A stretch of DNA of 6,980 nt from Caryophanales bacterium (GTDB taxonomy: Bacteria; Bacillota_I; Bacilli_A; RFN20; CAG-826). Made by a program: the position numbers and the translations under genes. The notes below the pieces were generated by a model. That model was not told where the DNA came from. It saw nothing but the letters and a program-made list of their open reading frames with translations, and did no database searches. The DNA is taken from NCBI GenBank assembly GCA_016280685.1, contig JAEEHE010000087.1, positions 1 to 6,980 of the forward strand, in the 5' to 3' direction. This document shows, one piece after another, positions 1 to 6,268 of this stretch. The stretch's first letter is position 1. Every line of letters starts with the position of its first letter.

Positions 1-514
1 TAAGAGAAGACAACTTTCTATATAGATAATCGAATAAAGTGTCTAAAAACGTCGATAAATCAATATCTCTACCTAATTCTAAAGATAAAGAACTCGGAAG
101 ATGGGCATAATCACCATTAAAAATCTTTTGATTAACATTAATACCGATACCGATAACAATATATTCAGGTATTCTACTCTCTAACAATATCCCACATACT
201 TTCTTGTTATTAACATAGATATCGTTAGGCCATTTGATAGAGACATCTAACTTATAGTTATCTTCTATATAACTGCCAATTAAATAAGGAACCATAAAAG
301 GTAATAACTCATATTGATTAATAATTGATGAATCATTAATAAATATAGAGAATAAACCATTCTCTCCTTTATTAGCCATCCAATTATGATTGCCTCTTCC
401 TTTACCCTCACTTTGATAATCAGTGGAAATAAAAGTTAAATTATCTAAAGATTGATAATTCTCTTTAGCGTATTTATTCGTCGAATCAATAGAAGAGAAA
501 TGAATAACTTTCAT
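1..514 (-). CDS. birA: Biotin-protein ligase BirA, N-terminal part (cut by window start)
   Basis: Activates biotin with ATP to biotinyl-AMP and transfers it to the target lysine of biotin carrier domains; here the obvious substrate is the carrier encoded at 1762-2106. The 171 visible codons are open without a stop to the window edge. Seen motifs: FSSIDSTN (residues 6-13), the biotinyl-AMP loop EGKGRGN (36-42, variant of GRGRRGR), KWPNDIYV (94-101, with the catalytic-type lysine K94), KVCGILLES (105-113) and VIGIGINVN (120-128). The protein begins directly at the catalytic domain, so it lacks the N-terminal DNA-binding domain of bifunctional BirA and should be a pure ligase (group I type). The start is fixed because the conserved IDSTN lies only nine residues in and the upstream in-frame region has a stop at 542-544 and no usable start codon. 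No Shine-Dalgarno is seen; a TATAAT sits six bases before the ATG. The family is about 235-260 residues, so roughly the last third is missing. Confidence 0.95.
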   Translation of the reverse strand, partial: MKVIHFSSIDSTNKYAKENYQSLDNLTFISTDYQSEGKGRGNHNWMANKGENGLFSIFINDSSIINQYELLPFMVPYLIGSYIEDNYKLDVSIKWPNDIYVNNKKVCGILLESRIPEYIVIGIGINVNQKIFNGDYAHLPSSLSLELGRDIDLSTFLDTLFDYLYRKLSSL

Positions 515-526
515 AGCACTATTATA
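515..526 (-). promoter_or_regulatory. Candidate -10 element for leaderless birA
   Basis: On the minus strand a perfect TATAAT (526 down to 521) is followed by AGTGCT and then the ATG at 514. With normal spacing the transcript would start at the A of the ATG, which fits the absence of a Shine-Dalgarno. No good -35 is present; the -35 position falls inside the terminator stem. Read-through from the upstream operon is the alternative. Confidence 0.4.
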
Positions 527-551
527 TAATAAAAGCCCGGATTACCGGGCT
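527..551 (-). terminator. Rho-independent terminator after oadB
   Basis: Perfect 7-bp stem AGCCCGG/CCGGGCT (534-540 and 545-551) with loop ATTA. Read on the minus strand it is followed by TTTTATT. It lies about 18 bases after the oadB stop codon. The plus-strand side lacks a T-run, so it acts in one direction. It ends the pckA-oadB operon and separates it from birA. Confidence 0.9.
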
Positions 552-569
552 ATATAATCATAAGAATTA

Positions 570-1751
570 TTATGCGAATAAGAGTAGTAATACACCAGCG
601 GCAACAGCAGAACCAATCACACCTGCCACATTAGGTCCCATCGCATGCATCAATAAGAAGTTAGATGGATCTTCTCTTAATCCTTCTTTATGGACCACTC
701 TAGCGGCCATAGGAACAGCAGAGACACCAGCGGCGCCAATCATCGGATTGACTTTACCTCTAGTGACTAAGCACATTATTTTGCCACCAAGTACACCAGA
801 TGCCGTAGCGAATGAGAAGGCGATAATACCTAATACGAAGATTAAGATGGTATCAAGAGTTAAGAATGTTCCAGCATCAGCAGTACAACCGACACAGATA
901 CCTAATAAAATGGTGACAATATACATTAAGGTCTTAGCTAATGTTTCAGTAATCTTTGGTACTACACCACTTTCTTTAATTAAATTACCGAGCATTAAGC
1001 AACCGATTAATGGAGCGGCACTAGGAACGATTAAAGTGGTAATCGCTGTAACGATAATGGGAAACATTATCTTTTCCGTCTTAGAAACTTCTCTCGGAGT
1101 TTCCATCTTAATTTGTCTTTCTTTCTTCGTGGTTAATAATCTAATAATCGGAGGTTGGATAATCGGCACTAAAGCCATATAAGAATACGCCACGATAGCG
1201 ATAGAAGATAAATATTCCGGTGCTAATTTAGATGTCACTAAGATAGCGGTTGGGCCATCCGCACCACCGATAATACCGATAGCGCTAGCAATACGAGCGT
1301 CAAATTCGGTCCAGCCTAAGCCGTTTTTACCGATAGCAATCGCACCGATAAAGGTAATGAATATACCTAATTGAGCGGCAGCGCCTAATAACATCGTCTT
1401 CTTATTAGCGATTAATGGACCGAAGTCAGTAGTCGCACCGATACATAAGAAGATTAAGCAGGGATATATACCCCATTTAACTCCATAATATAGATATCCG
1501 AAGATACCAGAATAACTCCCATCTTCTCCTTTTAAGAATATTTCTTTAGGAACAAATGGGAAGTTAACTAATAACATACCAAAAGCGATTGGTAATAATA
1601 AATAAGGTTCGAATTTCTTTTTAATAGCGAGAAATAAAAGCACACAGGCCACCGCGATCATGATGAGGTTTTTCCAACCACCATCGTTAAAGAATCCGGC
1701 GATACCGGAGTTTCTAAAGAACTCGACTATCGTATCCCAAAATTGTTGCAT
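570..1751 (-). CDS. oadB: Oxaloacetate decarboxylase beta subunit, Na+-pumping membrane protein
   Basis: Integral membrane subunit that decarboxylates carboxybiotin and couples this to Na+ export across the cytoplasmic membrane. The 393 residues are mostly hydrophobic segments. Family hallmarks seen: GGADGPT (162-168), whose D165 corresponds to the essential aspartate of the family; AYSYMALVPIIQPPI (188-202); LMLGNLIKESGV (252-263); NPMIGAAGVSAVPMAARV (335-352); and near the C-terminus MHAMGPNVAGVIGSAVAAG (368-386), a conserved Asn/Ser-containing region. Length is normal for the short OadB/GcdB/MmdB-type proteins. The family is shared with methylmalonyl-CoA and glutaconyl-CoA decarboxylases, so the substrate comes from the neighbouring OadA-type transferase. 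The start is supported by AGGTG eight bases upstream; the stop codon of the preceding carrier gene lies inside this ribosome binding site, so translation is probably coupled. It is the last gene of the operon. Confidence 0.95.
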   Translation of the reverse strand: MQQFWDTIVEFFRNSGIAGFFNDGGWKNLIMIAVACVLLFLAIKKKFEPYLLLPIAFGMLLVNFPFVPKEIFLKGEDGSYSGIFGYLYYGVKWGIYPCLIFLCIGATTDFGPLIANKKTMLLGAAAQLGIFITFIGAIAIGKNGLGWTEFDARIASAIGIIGGADGPTAILVTSKLAPEYLSSIAIVAYSYMALVPIIQPPIIRLLTTKKERQIKMETPREVSKTEKIMFPIIVTAITTLIVPSAAPLIGCLMLGNLIKESGVVPKITETLAKTLMYIVTILLGICVGCTADAGTFLTLDTILIFVLGIIAFSFATASGVLGGKIMCLVTRGKVNPMIGAAGVSAVPMAARVVHKEGLREDPSNFLLMHAMGPNVAGVIGSAVAAGVLLLLFA

Positions 1752-1761
1752 CTTAATTCAC

Positions 1762-2106
1762 CTATTTGATAATGACAACAGCTTCTTTAGAAGCAACATT
1801 TTGACCTTTTGTAACGAGAATTTCACTCACTTCACCATCAAATGGAGAAGGAACTTCGTTCTCTAATTTCATCGCTTCGATAATTAATAAGACATCGCCT
1901 TTTTTCACTTTATCTCCGACTTTGACTTTCACATTGGTGACTGTACCTTGAATCGGGGAATTAACCGCTTGACCTTCACCAGTAGGAGCGGCTTTCTTTT
2001 CTTCGACCTTTTTCTCTTCCTTAATAGGCGCACTTGCGGTTTCTTCAATCGCTTCTAATTCCACGCGATAAGATTTACCGTTCACTTTAATTTTATAAAC
2101 TTTCAT
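1762..2106 (-). CDS. Biotin carboxyl carrier protein of the decarboxylase
   Basis: Small soluble carrier (114 residues) that holds covalently bound biotin and moves CO2 from OadA to OadB. Three parts are visible: a short N-terminal segment MKVYKIKVNGKSYRVELE (1-18) typical of decarboxylase biotin subunits; a flexible linker rich in Lys, Glu, Ala and Pro (about 22-46); and a biotinyl domain (48-114) with EAMKLENE (77-84), in which K80 is the biotinylation site, plus the SPIQGTV and SPFDGEV strands flanking it. In many bacteria this domain is fused to the C-terminus of OadA; here it is a separate gene. GAGGAT lies six bases before the ATG. The start follows the oadG stop by two bases. It could also serve other biotin enzymes, but position argues for the decarboxylase. 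Confidence 0.95.
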   Translation of the reverse strand: MKVYKIKVNGKSYRVELEAIEETASAPIKEEKKVEEKKAAPTGEGQAVNSPIQGTVTNVKVKVGDKVKKGDVLLIIEAMKLENEVPSPFDGEVSEILVTKGQNVASKEAVVIIK

Positions 2107-2108
2107 AA

Positions 2109-2408
2109 CTAATCCTCGATTCTTTTAATAGATATCACTTTGGCGTCTTTACCAGTCTCTTTATAAAATTCAATTGTAGCGACTAAAGTCGCAACAACCG
2201 CGTCTTCATCGTTATTTAATATTTCATTTTCTTTTCTTGGCAAAATCTTGGTCTTCTTCTCTACTACTTCAATTCCTTTTTGGAATAGATAAGTAATAAA
2301 GATGATGATAGATAAAACAAGAAAGACAATAACAATAGCGATAAGGGCTACTAATAGAGAATCAGCAACACCGATTTTTTCCCAATTTTCCCAAACTGCA
2401 AAAACCAT
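2109..2408 (-). CDS. oadG: Oxaloacetate decarboxylase gamma subunit
   Basis: Small single-span membrane protein (99 residues) that in this family anchors the alpha subunit to the beta subunit and assists assembly. Seen: a short N-terminal stretch, one hydrophobic segment (about 17-43, rich in Ile, Val and Leu), a basic/acidic linker (about 44-65), and a C-terminal DEDAVVATLVATIEFY...KVISIKRIE region that matches the pattern common in Gram-positive OadG-like proteins. Sequence conservation in the family is low, so the call rests on size, topology, this C-terminal pattern and the place between oadA and the carrier gene. It has no histidine, so any metal binding described for histidine-bearing enterobacterial gamma subunits is not expected. 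TGAGGTG lies five bases before the ATG, inside the end of oadA; the gap to oadA is two bases. Confidence 0.85.
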   Translation of the reverse strand: MVFAVWENWEKIGVADSLLVALIAIVIVFLVLSIIIFITYLFQKGIEVVEKKTKILPRKENEILNNDEDAVVATLVATIEFYKETGKDAKVISIKRIED

Positions 2409-2410
2409 AA

Positions 2411-3781
2411 TTACACCTCAACATGAATTGTGGTTGGTTTAGCCTCATCATTTCTTCTCTCTAAGAATTTGATCGCGACATCACCGAATAAGGCAATGGA
2501 TAAAACATCTTCATCGCTTTTAGCAATACCTTTATATTGTTTCTTTAATTCTTGGAATTCTGGCTTTAAATCATCCGCAGGACGATAGGTAATGACTTTA
2601 TCATCACCGATAATCTTCTTACGAATTTCTTCATCAACAGGAGCGGGAGATTTACCATATCGACCATGTAAATAATCATTAATCTCTTTAGGCACCATCT
2701 TATATCTCTCACCAGAAATAACATTTAAAACGGATTGAGTACCGACCATTTGACTTAAAGGTGTCACTAATGGAGGATAACCTAAATCTTTTCTCACGTT
2801 AGGAACTTCTTTTAAAACTTCATCGAGTTTTTCACTAGCTCCTTGTTGTTTTAATTGGTTAATTAAATTGGATAACATGCCACCAGGAACTTGATATTTA
2901 ATAATATTAGCGTTAACTGATAACACTTTGGGATTTAATAAACCATTAGCTAAATATTTAGCTTTTACTGGCGCCAACTTAGCCGCGGCGGCATTTAACA
3001 TCTCGACATTTAATTTCGGATCATATGGTGTTCCTTGTAAGGCGAAATTTAATGATTCGGTACAAGGTTGGCTAGTACCACCACTTAATGGTGATAAAGC
3101 GCAGTCGACGATATCAACACCGGCTTCAATAGCCTTTAAATATGTCATCTCACATAATCCACCTGTACAGTGAGAATGTAATTCGATTGGTAATTTAGTA
3201 TTCTTCTTTAAAGCGGATATTAATTCATAGGCCGCCATAGGCATAAGAACACCCGCCATATCTTTAATACAGATACTATCCGCACCCATCTTCTCAATCT
3301 CTTTGGCAAGTTCAACATAATATTGAACTGTATGAACAGGAGAAGTTGTATAACTTAAAGCAATTTGGCATTCACCACCGTATTTCTTTGTGGCTTTAAC
3401 CGCACATTCTAGATTTCTAATATCGTTTAAAGCATCAAAGATACGAATGATATCAATACCATTCTTAATAGATTTCTCAACGAATTTCTCCACGACATCG
3501 TCCGCATAATGACGATATCCTAAGATATTTTGCCCTCTAAATAACATTTGTAATTTGGTATGTTTACAAACTTTTCTAGCGAGTCTTAATCTCTCCCATG
3601 GGTCTTCGTTTAAAAATCTTAAACAACTATCAAAAGTCGCACCACCCCATATTTCAATCGCGTGATAGCCGACTTGATCTAATTCTTTTAACGCTAAAAG
3701 GACTTCTTCGGTAGTCATTCTAGTAGCAAATAAAGATTGGTGACCGTCTCTTAAGGCGGTTTCAACTACTTTAACACCCAT
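2411..3781 (-). CDS. oadA: Oxaloacetate decarboxylase alpha subunit, carboxyltransferase
   Basis: Cytoplasmic carboxyltransferase that moves the carboxyl group of oxaloacetate to biotin, leaving pyruvate. The 456 residues contain the HMG-CoA-lyase-like TIM barrel (about 1-265) with ETALRDGHQSL (7-17), where D12 is the metal ligand; SICIKDMAG (169-177), where K173 is the lysine that becomes carbamylated and binds the metal; and ELHSHCTGG (200-208), with H202 and H204 as metal ligands. The conserved OadA/pyruvate carboxylase C-terminal domain follows (about 285-440). The biotinyl domain that ends many OadA proteins is absent and is supplied by the separate gene at 1762-2106. The same fold occurs in pyruvate carboxylase subunit B and transcarboxylase 5S; adjacency to oadG and oadB decides for the decarboxylase. 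No Shine-Dalgarno is seen before the ATG, which follows the pckA stop by two bases, so it is likely translated by coupling to pckA. Confidence 0.95.
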   Translation of the reverse strand: MGVKVVETALRDGHQSLFATRMTTEEVLLALKELDQVGYHAIEIWGGATFDSCLRFLNEDPWERLRLARKVCKHTKLQMLFRGQNILGYRHYADDVVEKFVEKSIKNGIDIIRIFDALNDIRNLECAVKATKKYGGECQIALSYTTSPVHTVQYYVELAKEIEKMGADSICIKDMAGVLMPMAAYELISALKKNTKLPIELHSHCTGGLCEMTYLKAIEAGVDIVDCALSPLSGGTSQPCTESLNFALQGTPYDPKLNVEMLNAAAAKLAPVKAKYLANGLLNPKVLSVNANIIKYQVPGGMLSNLINQLKQQGASEKLDEVLKEVPNVRKDLGYPPLVTPLSQMVGTQSVLNVISGERYKMVPKEINDYLHGRYGKSPAPVDEEIRKKIIGDDKVITYRPADDLKPEFQELKKQYKGIAKSDEDVLSIALFGDVAIKFLERRNDEAKPTTIHVEV

Positions 3782-3783
3782 AA

Positions 3784-5391
3784 TTATTTAACTTTGGGGC
3801 CGGCTTTAACTAAAGCTTTACCAGCTTCGTTAGATTCATATTTATGGAAGTTTTTAATAAATCTAGAAGCTAAATCTTGGGCTTTATCATCCCAAACCTT
3901 CTTATCAGCGTAAGTATCTCTTGGATCTAAGATCTTTGGATCAACACCTGGTAATTCGGTAGGAACTTCAAAATCAAAGACAGGAATCTTCTTAGTGGGC
4001 GCTTTATTAATAGAGCCATCTAAGATAGCGTCGATGATACCACGTGTATCTTTGATGGAGATACGTTTACCTGTACCATTCCATCCGGTATTGACTAAGT
4101 AGGCTTTCGCACCACTTAATTTCATCTTCTTCACTAATTCTTCCGCATATTTAGTAGGATGTAGTTCTAAGAATGCTTGACCAAAACAAGCGGAGAATGT
4201 CGGTGTAGGTTCAGTAATACCTCTTTCAGTACCCGCTAATTTGGCGGTAAAACCACTTAAGAAGTAATATTGTGTTTGTTCAGGAGTTAAGATGCTGACT
4301 GGTGGTAAAACGCCAAAAGCATCTGCGCTTAAGAAGATAACGTTCTTCGCATGAGGACCATGAGAAATAGGTTTCACAATCTTTTCAATATGATTGATAG
4401 GATAGCTGACACGAGTATTCTCAGTGACACTCTTATCAGCGAAGTTAATCTTGCCATTATTATCAACTGTAACGTTTTCTAATAAAGCATCTCTTCTAAT
4501 TGCGTTATAGATATCTGGTTCGCTATCTTTATCTAAGTTAATAACTTTAGCGTAACAACCACCTTCGAGGTTGAAGACACCATTGTCATCCCAACCATGT
4601 TCATCATCACCGATTAACAATCTCTTAGGATCGGTGGATAAGGTTGTTTTGCCAGTGCCGCTTAAACCGAAGAAGATCGCAGTATTTTCACCATTATAAT
4701 CAGTGTTCGCGGAGCAGTGCATGCTAGCGATACCTTTAAGTGGCAAATAGTAGTTCATCATGGAGAACATACCTTTTTTCATTTCTCCACCATACCAGGT
4801 ATTTAAGATGACTTGTTCTCTACTGGTAATATTAAAGGCGACACATGTTTCACTATTTAAGCCTAATTCTTTATAATTTTCGACTTTTGCTTTAGAAGCG
4901 GTATAGACGATGAAGTCTGGTTCGAATGTTTCTAATTCTTCTTCTGTAGGTTTGATAAACATATTTCTAACGAAATGTGCTTGCCAGGCAACTTCCATAA
5001 TGAAACGGGCTGCCATTCTCGTATCTTTATTCGCACCGCAATAAGCATCGACAACAAATAATCTCTTATTGGATAATTCTTGTTTGGCTAATTGTTTGAC
5101 TGATTCCCAAGTCTTTTCTGTCATTGGGTGATTATCGTTAGGATATTCAGGTGTGGTCCACCACACGGTGTTCTTACTATTGTCATCAACGACGATGAAT
5201 TTGTCCTTAGGACTTCTACCGGTATAGATACCAGTCATGACATTGACGGCACCTAATTCGGTTAATTGACCTTTTTCAAAGCCTTCTAATTCTTTTTTTA
5301 GTTCTTCGCTAAAAAGGAATTCATATGATGGGTTGTAAACGATTTCTTTAACCCCATGAATTCCGTATTTTTCTAAATCTATGCTACGCAT
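3784..5391 (-). CDS. pckA: Phosphoenolpyruvate carboxykinase (ATP)
   Basis: Soluble enzyme that interconverts oxaloacetate + ATP with PEP + CO2 + ADP. At 535 residues it has the normal length for the ATP-dependent family. Seen: substrate-binding YTGRSPKDK (56-64) with R59; [11 protein letters not shown] (197-207), with the metal-binding lysine at the end of the KK pair; SMHCSAN (223-229), with H225 as metal ligand; the kinase P-loop GLSGTGKT (242-249) with K248; the metal site [11 protein letters not shown] (261-271); EGGCYAK (276-282); NTRVSYP (325-331) with R327; and [12 protein letters not shown] (439-450), near the nucleotide. No key residue is missing. The start is fixed by a strong AGGAGGT six bases upstream, the best ribosome binding site in the window. 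It is the first gene of the operon with the oxaloacetate decarboxylase, which suggests it may work in the oxaloacetate- and ATP-forming direction. Confidence 0.98.
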   Translation of the reverse strand: MRSIDLEKYGIHGVKEIVYNPSYEFLFSEELKKELEGFEKGQLTELGAVNVMTGIYTGRSPKDKFIVVDDNSKNTVWWTTPEYPNDNHPMTEKTWESVKQLAKQELSNKRLFVVDAYCGANKDTRMAARFIMEVAWQAHFVRNMFIKPTEEELETFEPDFIVYTASKAKVENYKELGLNSETCVAFNITSREQVILNTWYGGEMKKGMFSMMNYYLPLKGIASMHCSANTDYNGENTAIFFGLSGTGKTTLSTDPKRLLIGDDEHGWDDNGVFNLEGGCYAKVINLDKDSEPDIYNAIRRDALLENVTVDNNGKINFADKSVTENTRVSYPINHIEKIVKPISHGPHAKNVIFLSADAFGVLPPVSILTPEQTQYYFLSGFTAKLAGTERGITEPTPTFSACFGQAFLELHPTKYAEELVKKMKLSGAKAYLVNTGWNGTGKRISIKDTRGIIDAILDGSINKAPTKKIPVFDFEVPTELPGVDPKILDPRDTYADKKVWDDKAQDLASRFIKNFHKYESNEAGKALVKAGPKVK

Positions 5392-5404
5392 TATAAGACC
5401 TCCT
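5392..5404 (-). promoter_or_regulatory. Strong ribosome binding site of pckA
   Basis: AGGAGGT (5404 down to 5398 on the minus strand) followed by CTTATA and the ATG. This is close to the full anti-16S complement with ideal spacing and decides the pckA start. Confidence 0.9.
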
Positions 5405-5436
5405 ATATCAACTCTTTTAATGCCAAAATCAAAGTC

Positions 5437-5466
5437 ATTGTATCACCCTTTTATTGATAATATCAA
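5437..5466 (-). promoter_or_regulatory. Predicted promoter of the pckA-oadA-oadG-carrier-oadB operon
   Basis: On the minus strand, TTGATA (5466-5461) and TACAAT (5442-5437) are separated by 18 bases, and the -10 is extended by TGA just upstream (TGATACAAT). Transcription would begin near 5430, giving a leader of about 39 bases before pckA. The rest of the 176-bp gap to bioY is very AT-rich, with no gene and no convincing terminator for bioY, so read-through from bioY is possible. Confidence 0.7.
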
Positions 5467-5468
5467 TA
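5452..5468. promoter_or_regulatory. Perfect palindrome overlapping the operon -35 box (possible operator)
   Basis: TATTGATAATATCAATA is an 8-bp inverted repeat around one central base. It covers the whole predicted -35 hexamer, so a protein bound here would be expected to block RNA polymerase. A further half-site, ATATCAA, lies at 5405-5411 beside the ribosome binding site. The sequence does not match the CcpA, Rex or BirA operator patterns as I know them, so the regulator is unknown. Confidence 0.5.
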
Positions 5469-5567
5469 CACTATCTTGTATAATTTTTGTTAAATTTTGC
5501 TTTGATGAGAATTGTTATGCAAACTAAAAACAATAGTTATAAAAACCTTATTATATGTTATTAATGA

Positions 5568-6110
5568 TTATTTATTTTGTTCTTCTCTTTTATAAACAGA
5601 AGGAGGAAGGATAAGCATTATTAAGATAACGACGACAATTTTTGCGATATCAAAGGGGAGATAAGGAACGACTGACACTAATAAGGTCTTACCTAAATCC
5701 CAAGATAAATAGAACATCATAAATAATGTTCCGATTGTATAACAAATAATAAGACCACCAACACAAGCGATAGACATACGCACTACCGCTGGTATCTTTG
5801 GTATCTTATTTAAAAAATATACAGCAGGTGATAACACCACAAACGATATGACATAACCAAATGTCGGAGTGACACCCACAGAGAATCCGGCATATATAGG
5901 AGCGACCATACCTAAGGCTAAATATAAACCGGTAATGATCATCGGATCATAAAAGGTATCCGCAGTTAAACATATTAAGAAAACAATTAATAATTGTAAT
6001 GACACTTTTATGTTTGCACCTAATGGAACAGAGAACATCCCTACTAAGCATAATAGGGCTAACATCACTGCATCTTTAGTAATACGTCTCACTGTCATAT
6101 TCATAGGCAT
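5568..6110 (-). CDS. bioY: BioY, biotin-binding subunit of an ECF transporter
   Basis: Membrane S-component that captures biotin outside the cell; it needs the shared ECF module (EcfT and two ATPases), which is not in this window. The 180 residues form about six hydrophobic segments. Family pattern seen: VPLGANIKVSLQLLIVFL (28-45), equivalent to the usual PLGPVPITLQ region; LYLALGMVAPIYAG (62-75); GVTPTFGYVISF (79-90), a variant of GPTGGYLLGF; and VVPYLPFDIAKIVVV (147-161), with D154 and K157 in the conserved D-x-x-K arrangement near the ligand site. The protein is somewhat divergent from common BioY proteins. Methionines occur at 1, 3 and 5 and none has a Shine-Dalgarno; a TAAAAT lies so close that a leaderless message starting at Met3 (6104) is plausible. 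It precedes the biotin-dependent operon on the same strand by 176 bases, which supports biotin as substrate. Confidence 0.88.
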   Translation of the reverse strand: MPMNMTVRRITKDAVMLALLCLVGMFSVPLGANIKVSLQLLIVFLICLTADTFYDPMIITGLYLALGMVAPIYAGFSVGVTPTFGYVISFVVLSPAVYFLNKIPKIPAVVRMSIACVGGLIICYTIGTLFMMFYLSWDLGKTLLVSVVPYLPFDIAKIVVVILIMLILPPSVYKREEQNK

Positions 6111-6203
6111 AATTTTAGCAAACTACTATTTATTTTTTAATAAGATAAGAAGATTGTTTTGACTATCCCTCACTAAATAATTGAAAAGCTTTAAAATGCC
6201 TAT
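6103..6203. repeat. Inverted repeat at both ends of the divergent intergenic region
   Basis: ATAGGCAT (6103-6110) and its exact reverse complement ATGCCTAT (6196-6203) frame the region between bioY and the plus-strand gene. Similarity extends inward: each outward-reading copy is preceded by GCT, then an A/T-rich run containing AAAA. One copy covers the bioY start codons, the other lies near the first possible start of the plus-strand gene. Confidence 0.4.
6112..6140 (-). promoter_or_regulatory. Candidate bioY promoter with little or no leader
   Basis: On the minus strand, TTAAAA (6140-6135) and an extended -10 TGC-TAAAAT (6120-6112) are 17 bases apart. The predicted start near 6105 falls directly before Met3 of bioY, so the message would be leaderless from Met3. 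The -35 is weak (four of six consensus bases). Confidence 0.4.
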
Positions 6204-6233
6204 CCAAAATGGAATATAACCATTTATTTGTTA

Positions 6234-6262
6234 TTGTGGCTCATTTCCAAATAGGATATATT
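6234..6262 (+). promoter_or_regulatory. Candidate promoter of the AbiEi-like gene
   Basis: TTGTGG (6234-6239) and TATATT (6257-6262) are 17 bases apart. ATATAT and then ATG at 6269 follow, so transcription would start at the A of that ATG. It supports the 6269 start over the 6209 one. The AT-rich context lowers certainty. A TAAAAT at 6192-6197 could be a -10 for the longer form. Confidence 0.4.
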
Positions 6263-6268
6263 ATATAT

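Noticed and set aside
748..1182. Plus-strand open frame of 144 codons
   Set aside because: It lies wholly opposite oadB, has no recognisable domain or ribosome binding site, and is explained by the codon pattern of the real gene. The same holds for the frames at 1660-1866 and 2928-3173.
570..3781. Methylmalonyl-CoA or glutaconyl-CoA decarboxylase instead of oxaloacetate decarboxylase
   Set aside because: Separate biotin carrier and the beta subunit would fit, but the transferase subunit is a TIM-barrel OadA/PycB type with RDGHQS, the IKD lysine and HSH motifs, not an acyl-CoA carboxyltransferase.
5476..5483. TATAAT on the plus strand between bioY and pckA
   Set aside because: It would drive transcription antisense to bioY, no gene or defined RNA follows, and single hexamers are expected by chance in such AT-rich DNA.
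5522..5538. Possible terminator hairpin after bioY (AACTA...TAGTT)
   Set aside because: The stem is only five A/T-rich pairs with no GC and no proper T-run, too weak to call a terminator.
6209..6268. Longer N-terminus for the AbiEi-like protein
   Set aside because: The ATG at 6209 has no ribosome binding site, the added 20 residues are unlike the family's usual start, and a promoter-like TTGTGG-17-TATATT lies inside this stretch. It is kept as an alternative only.
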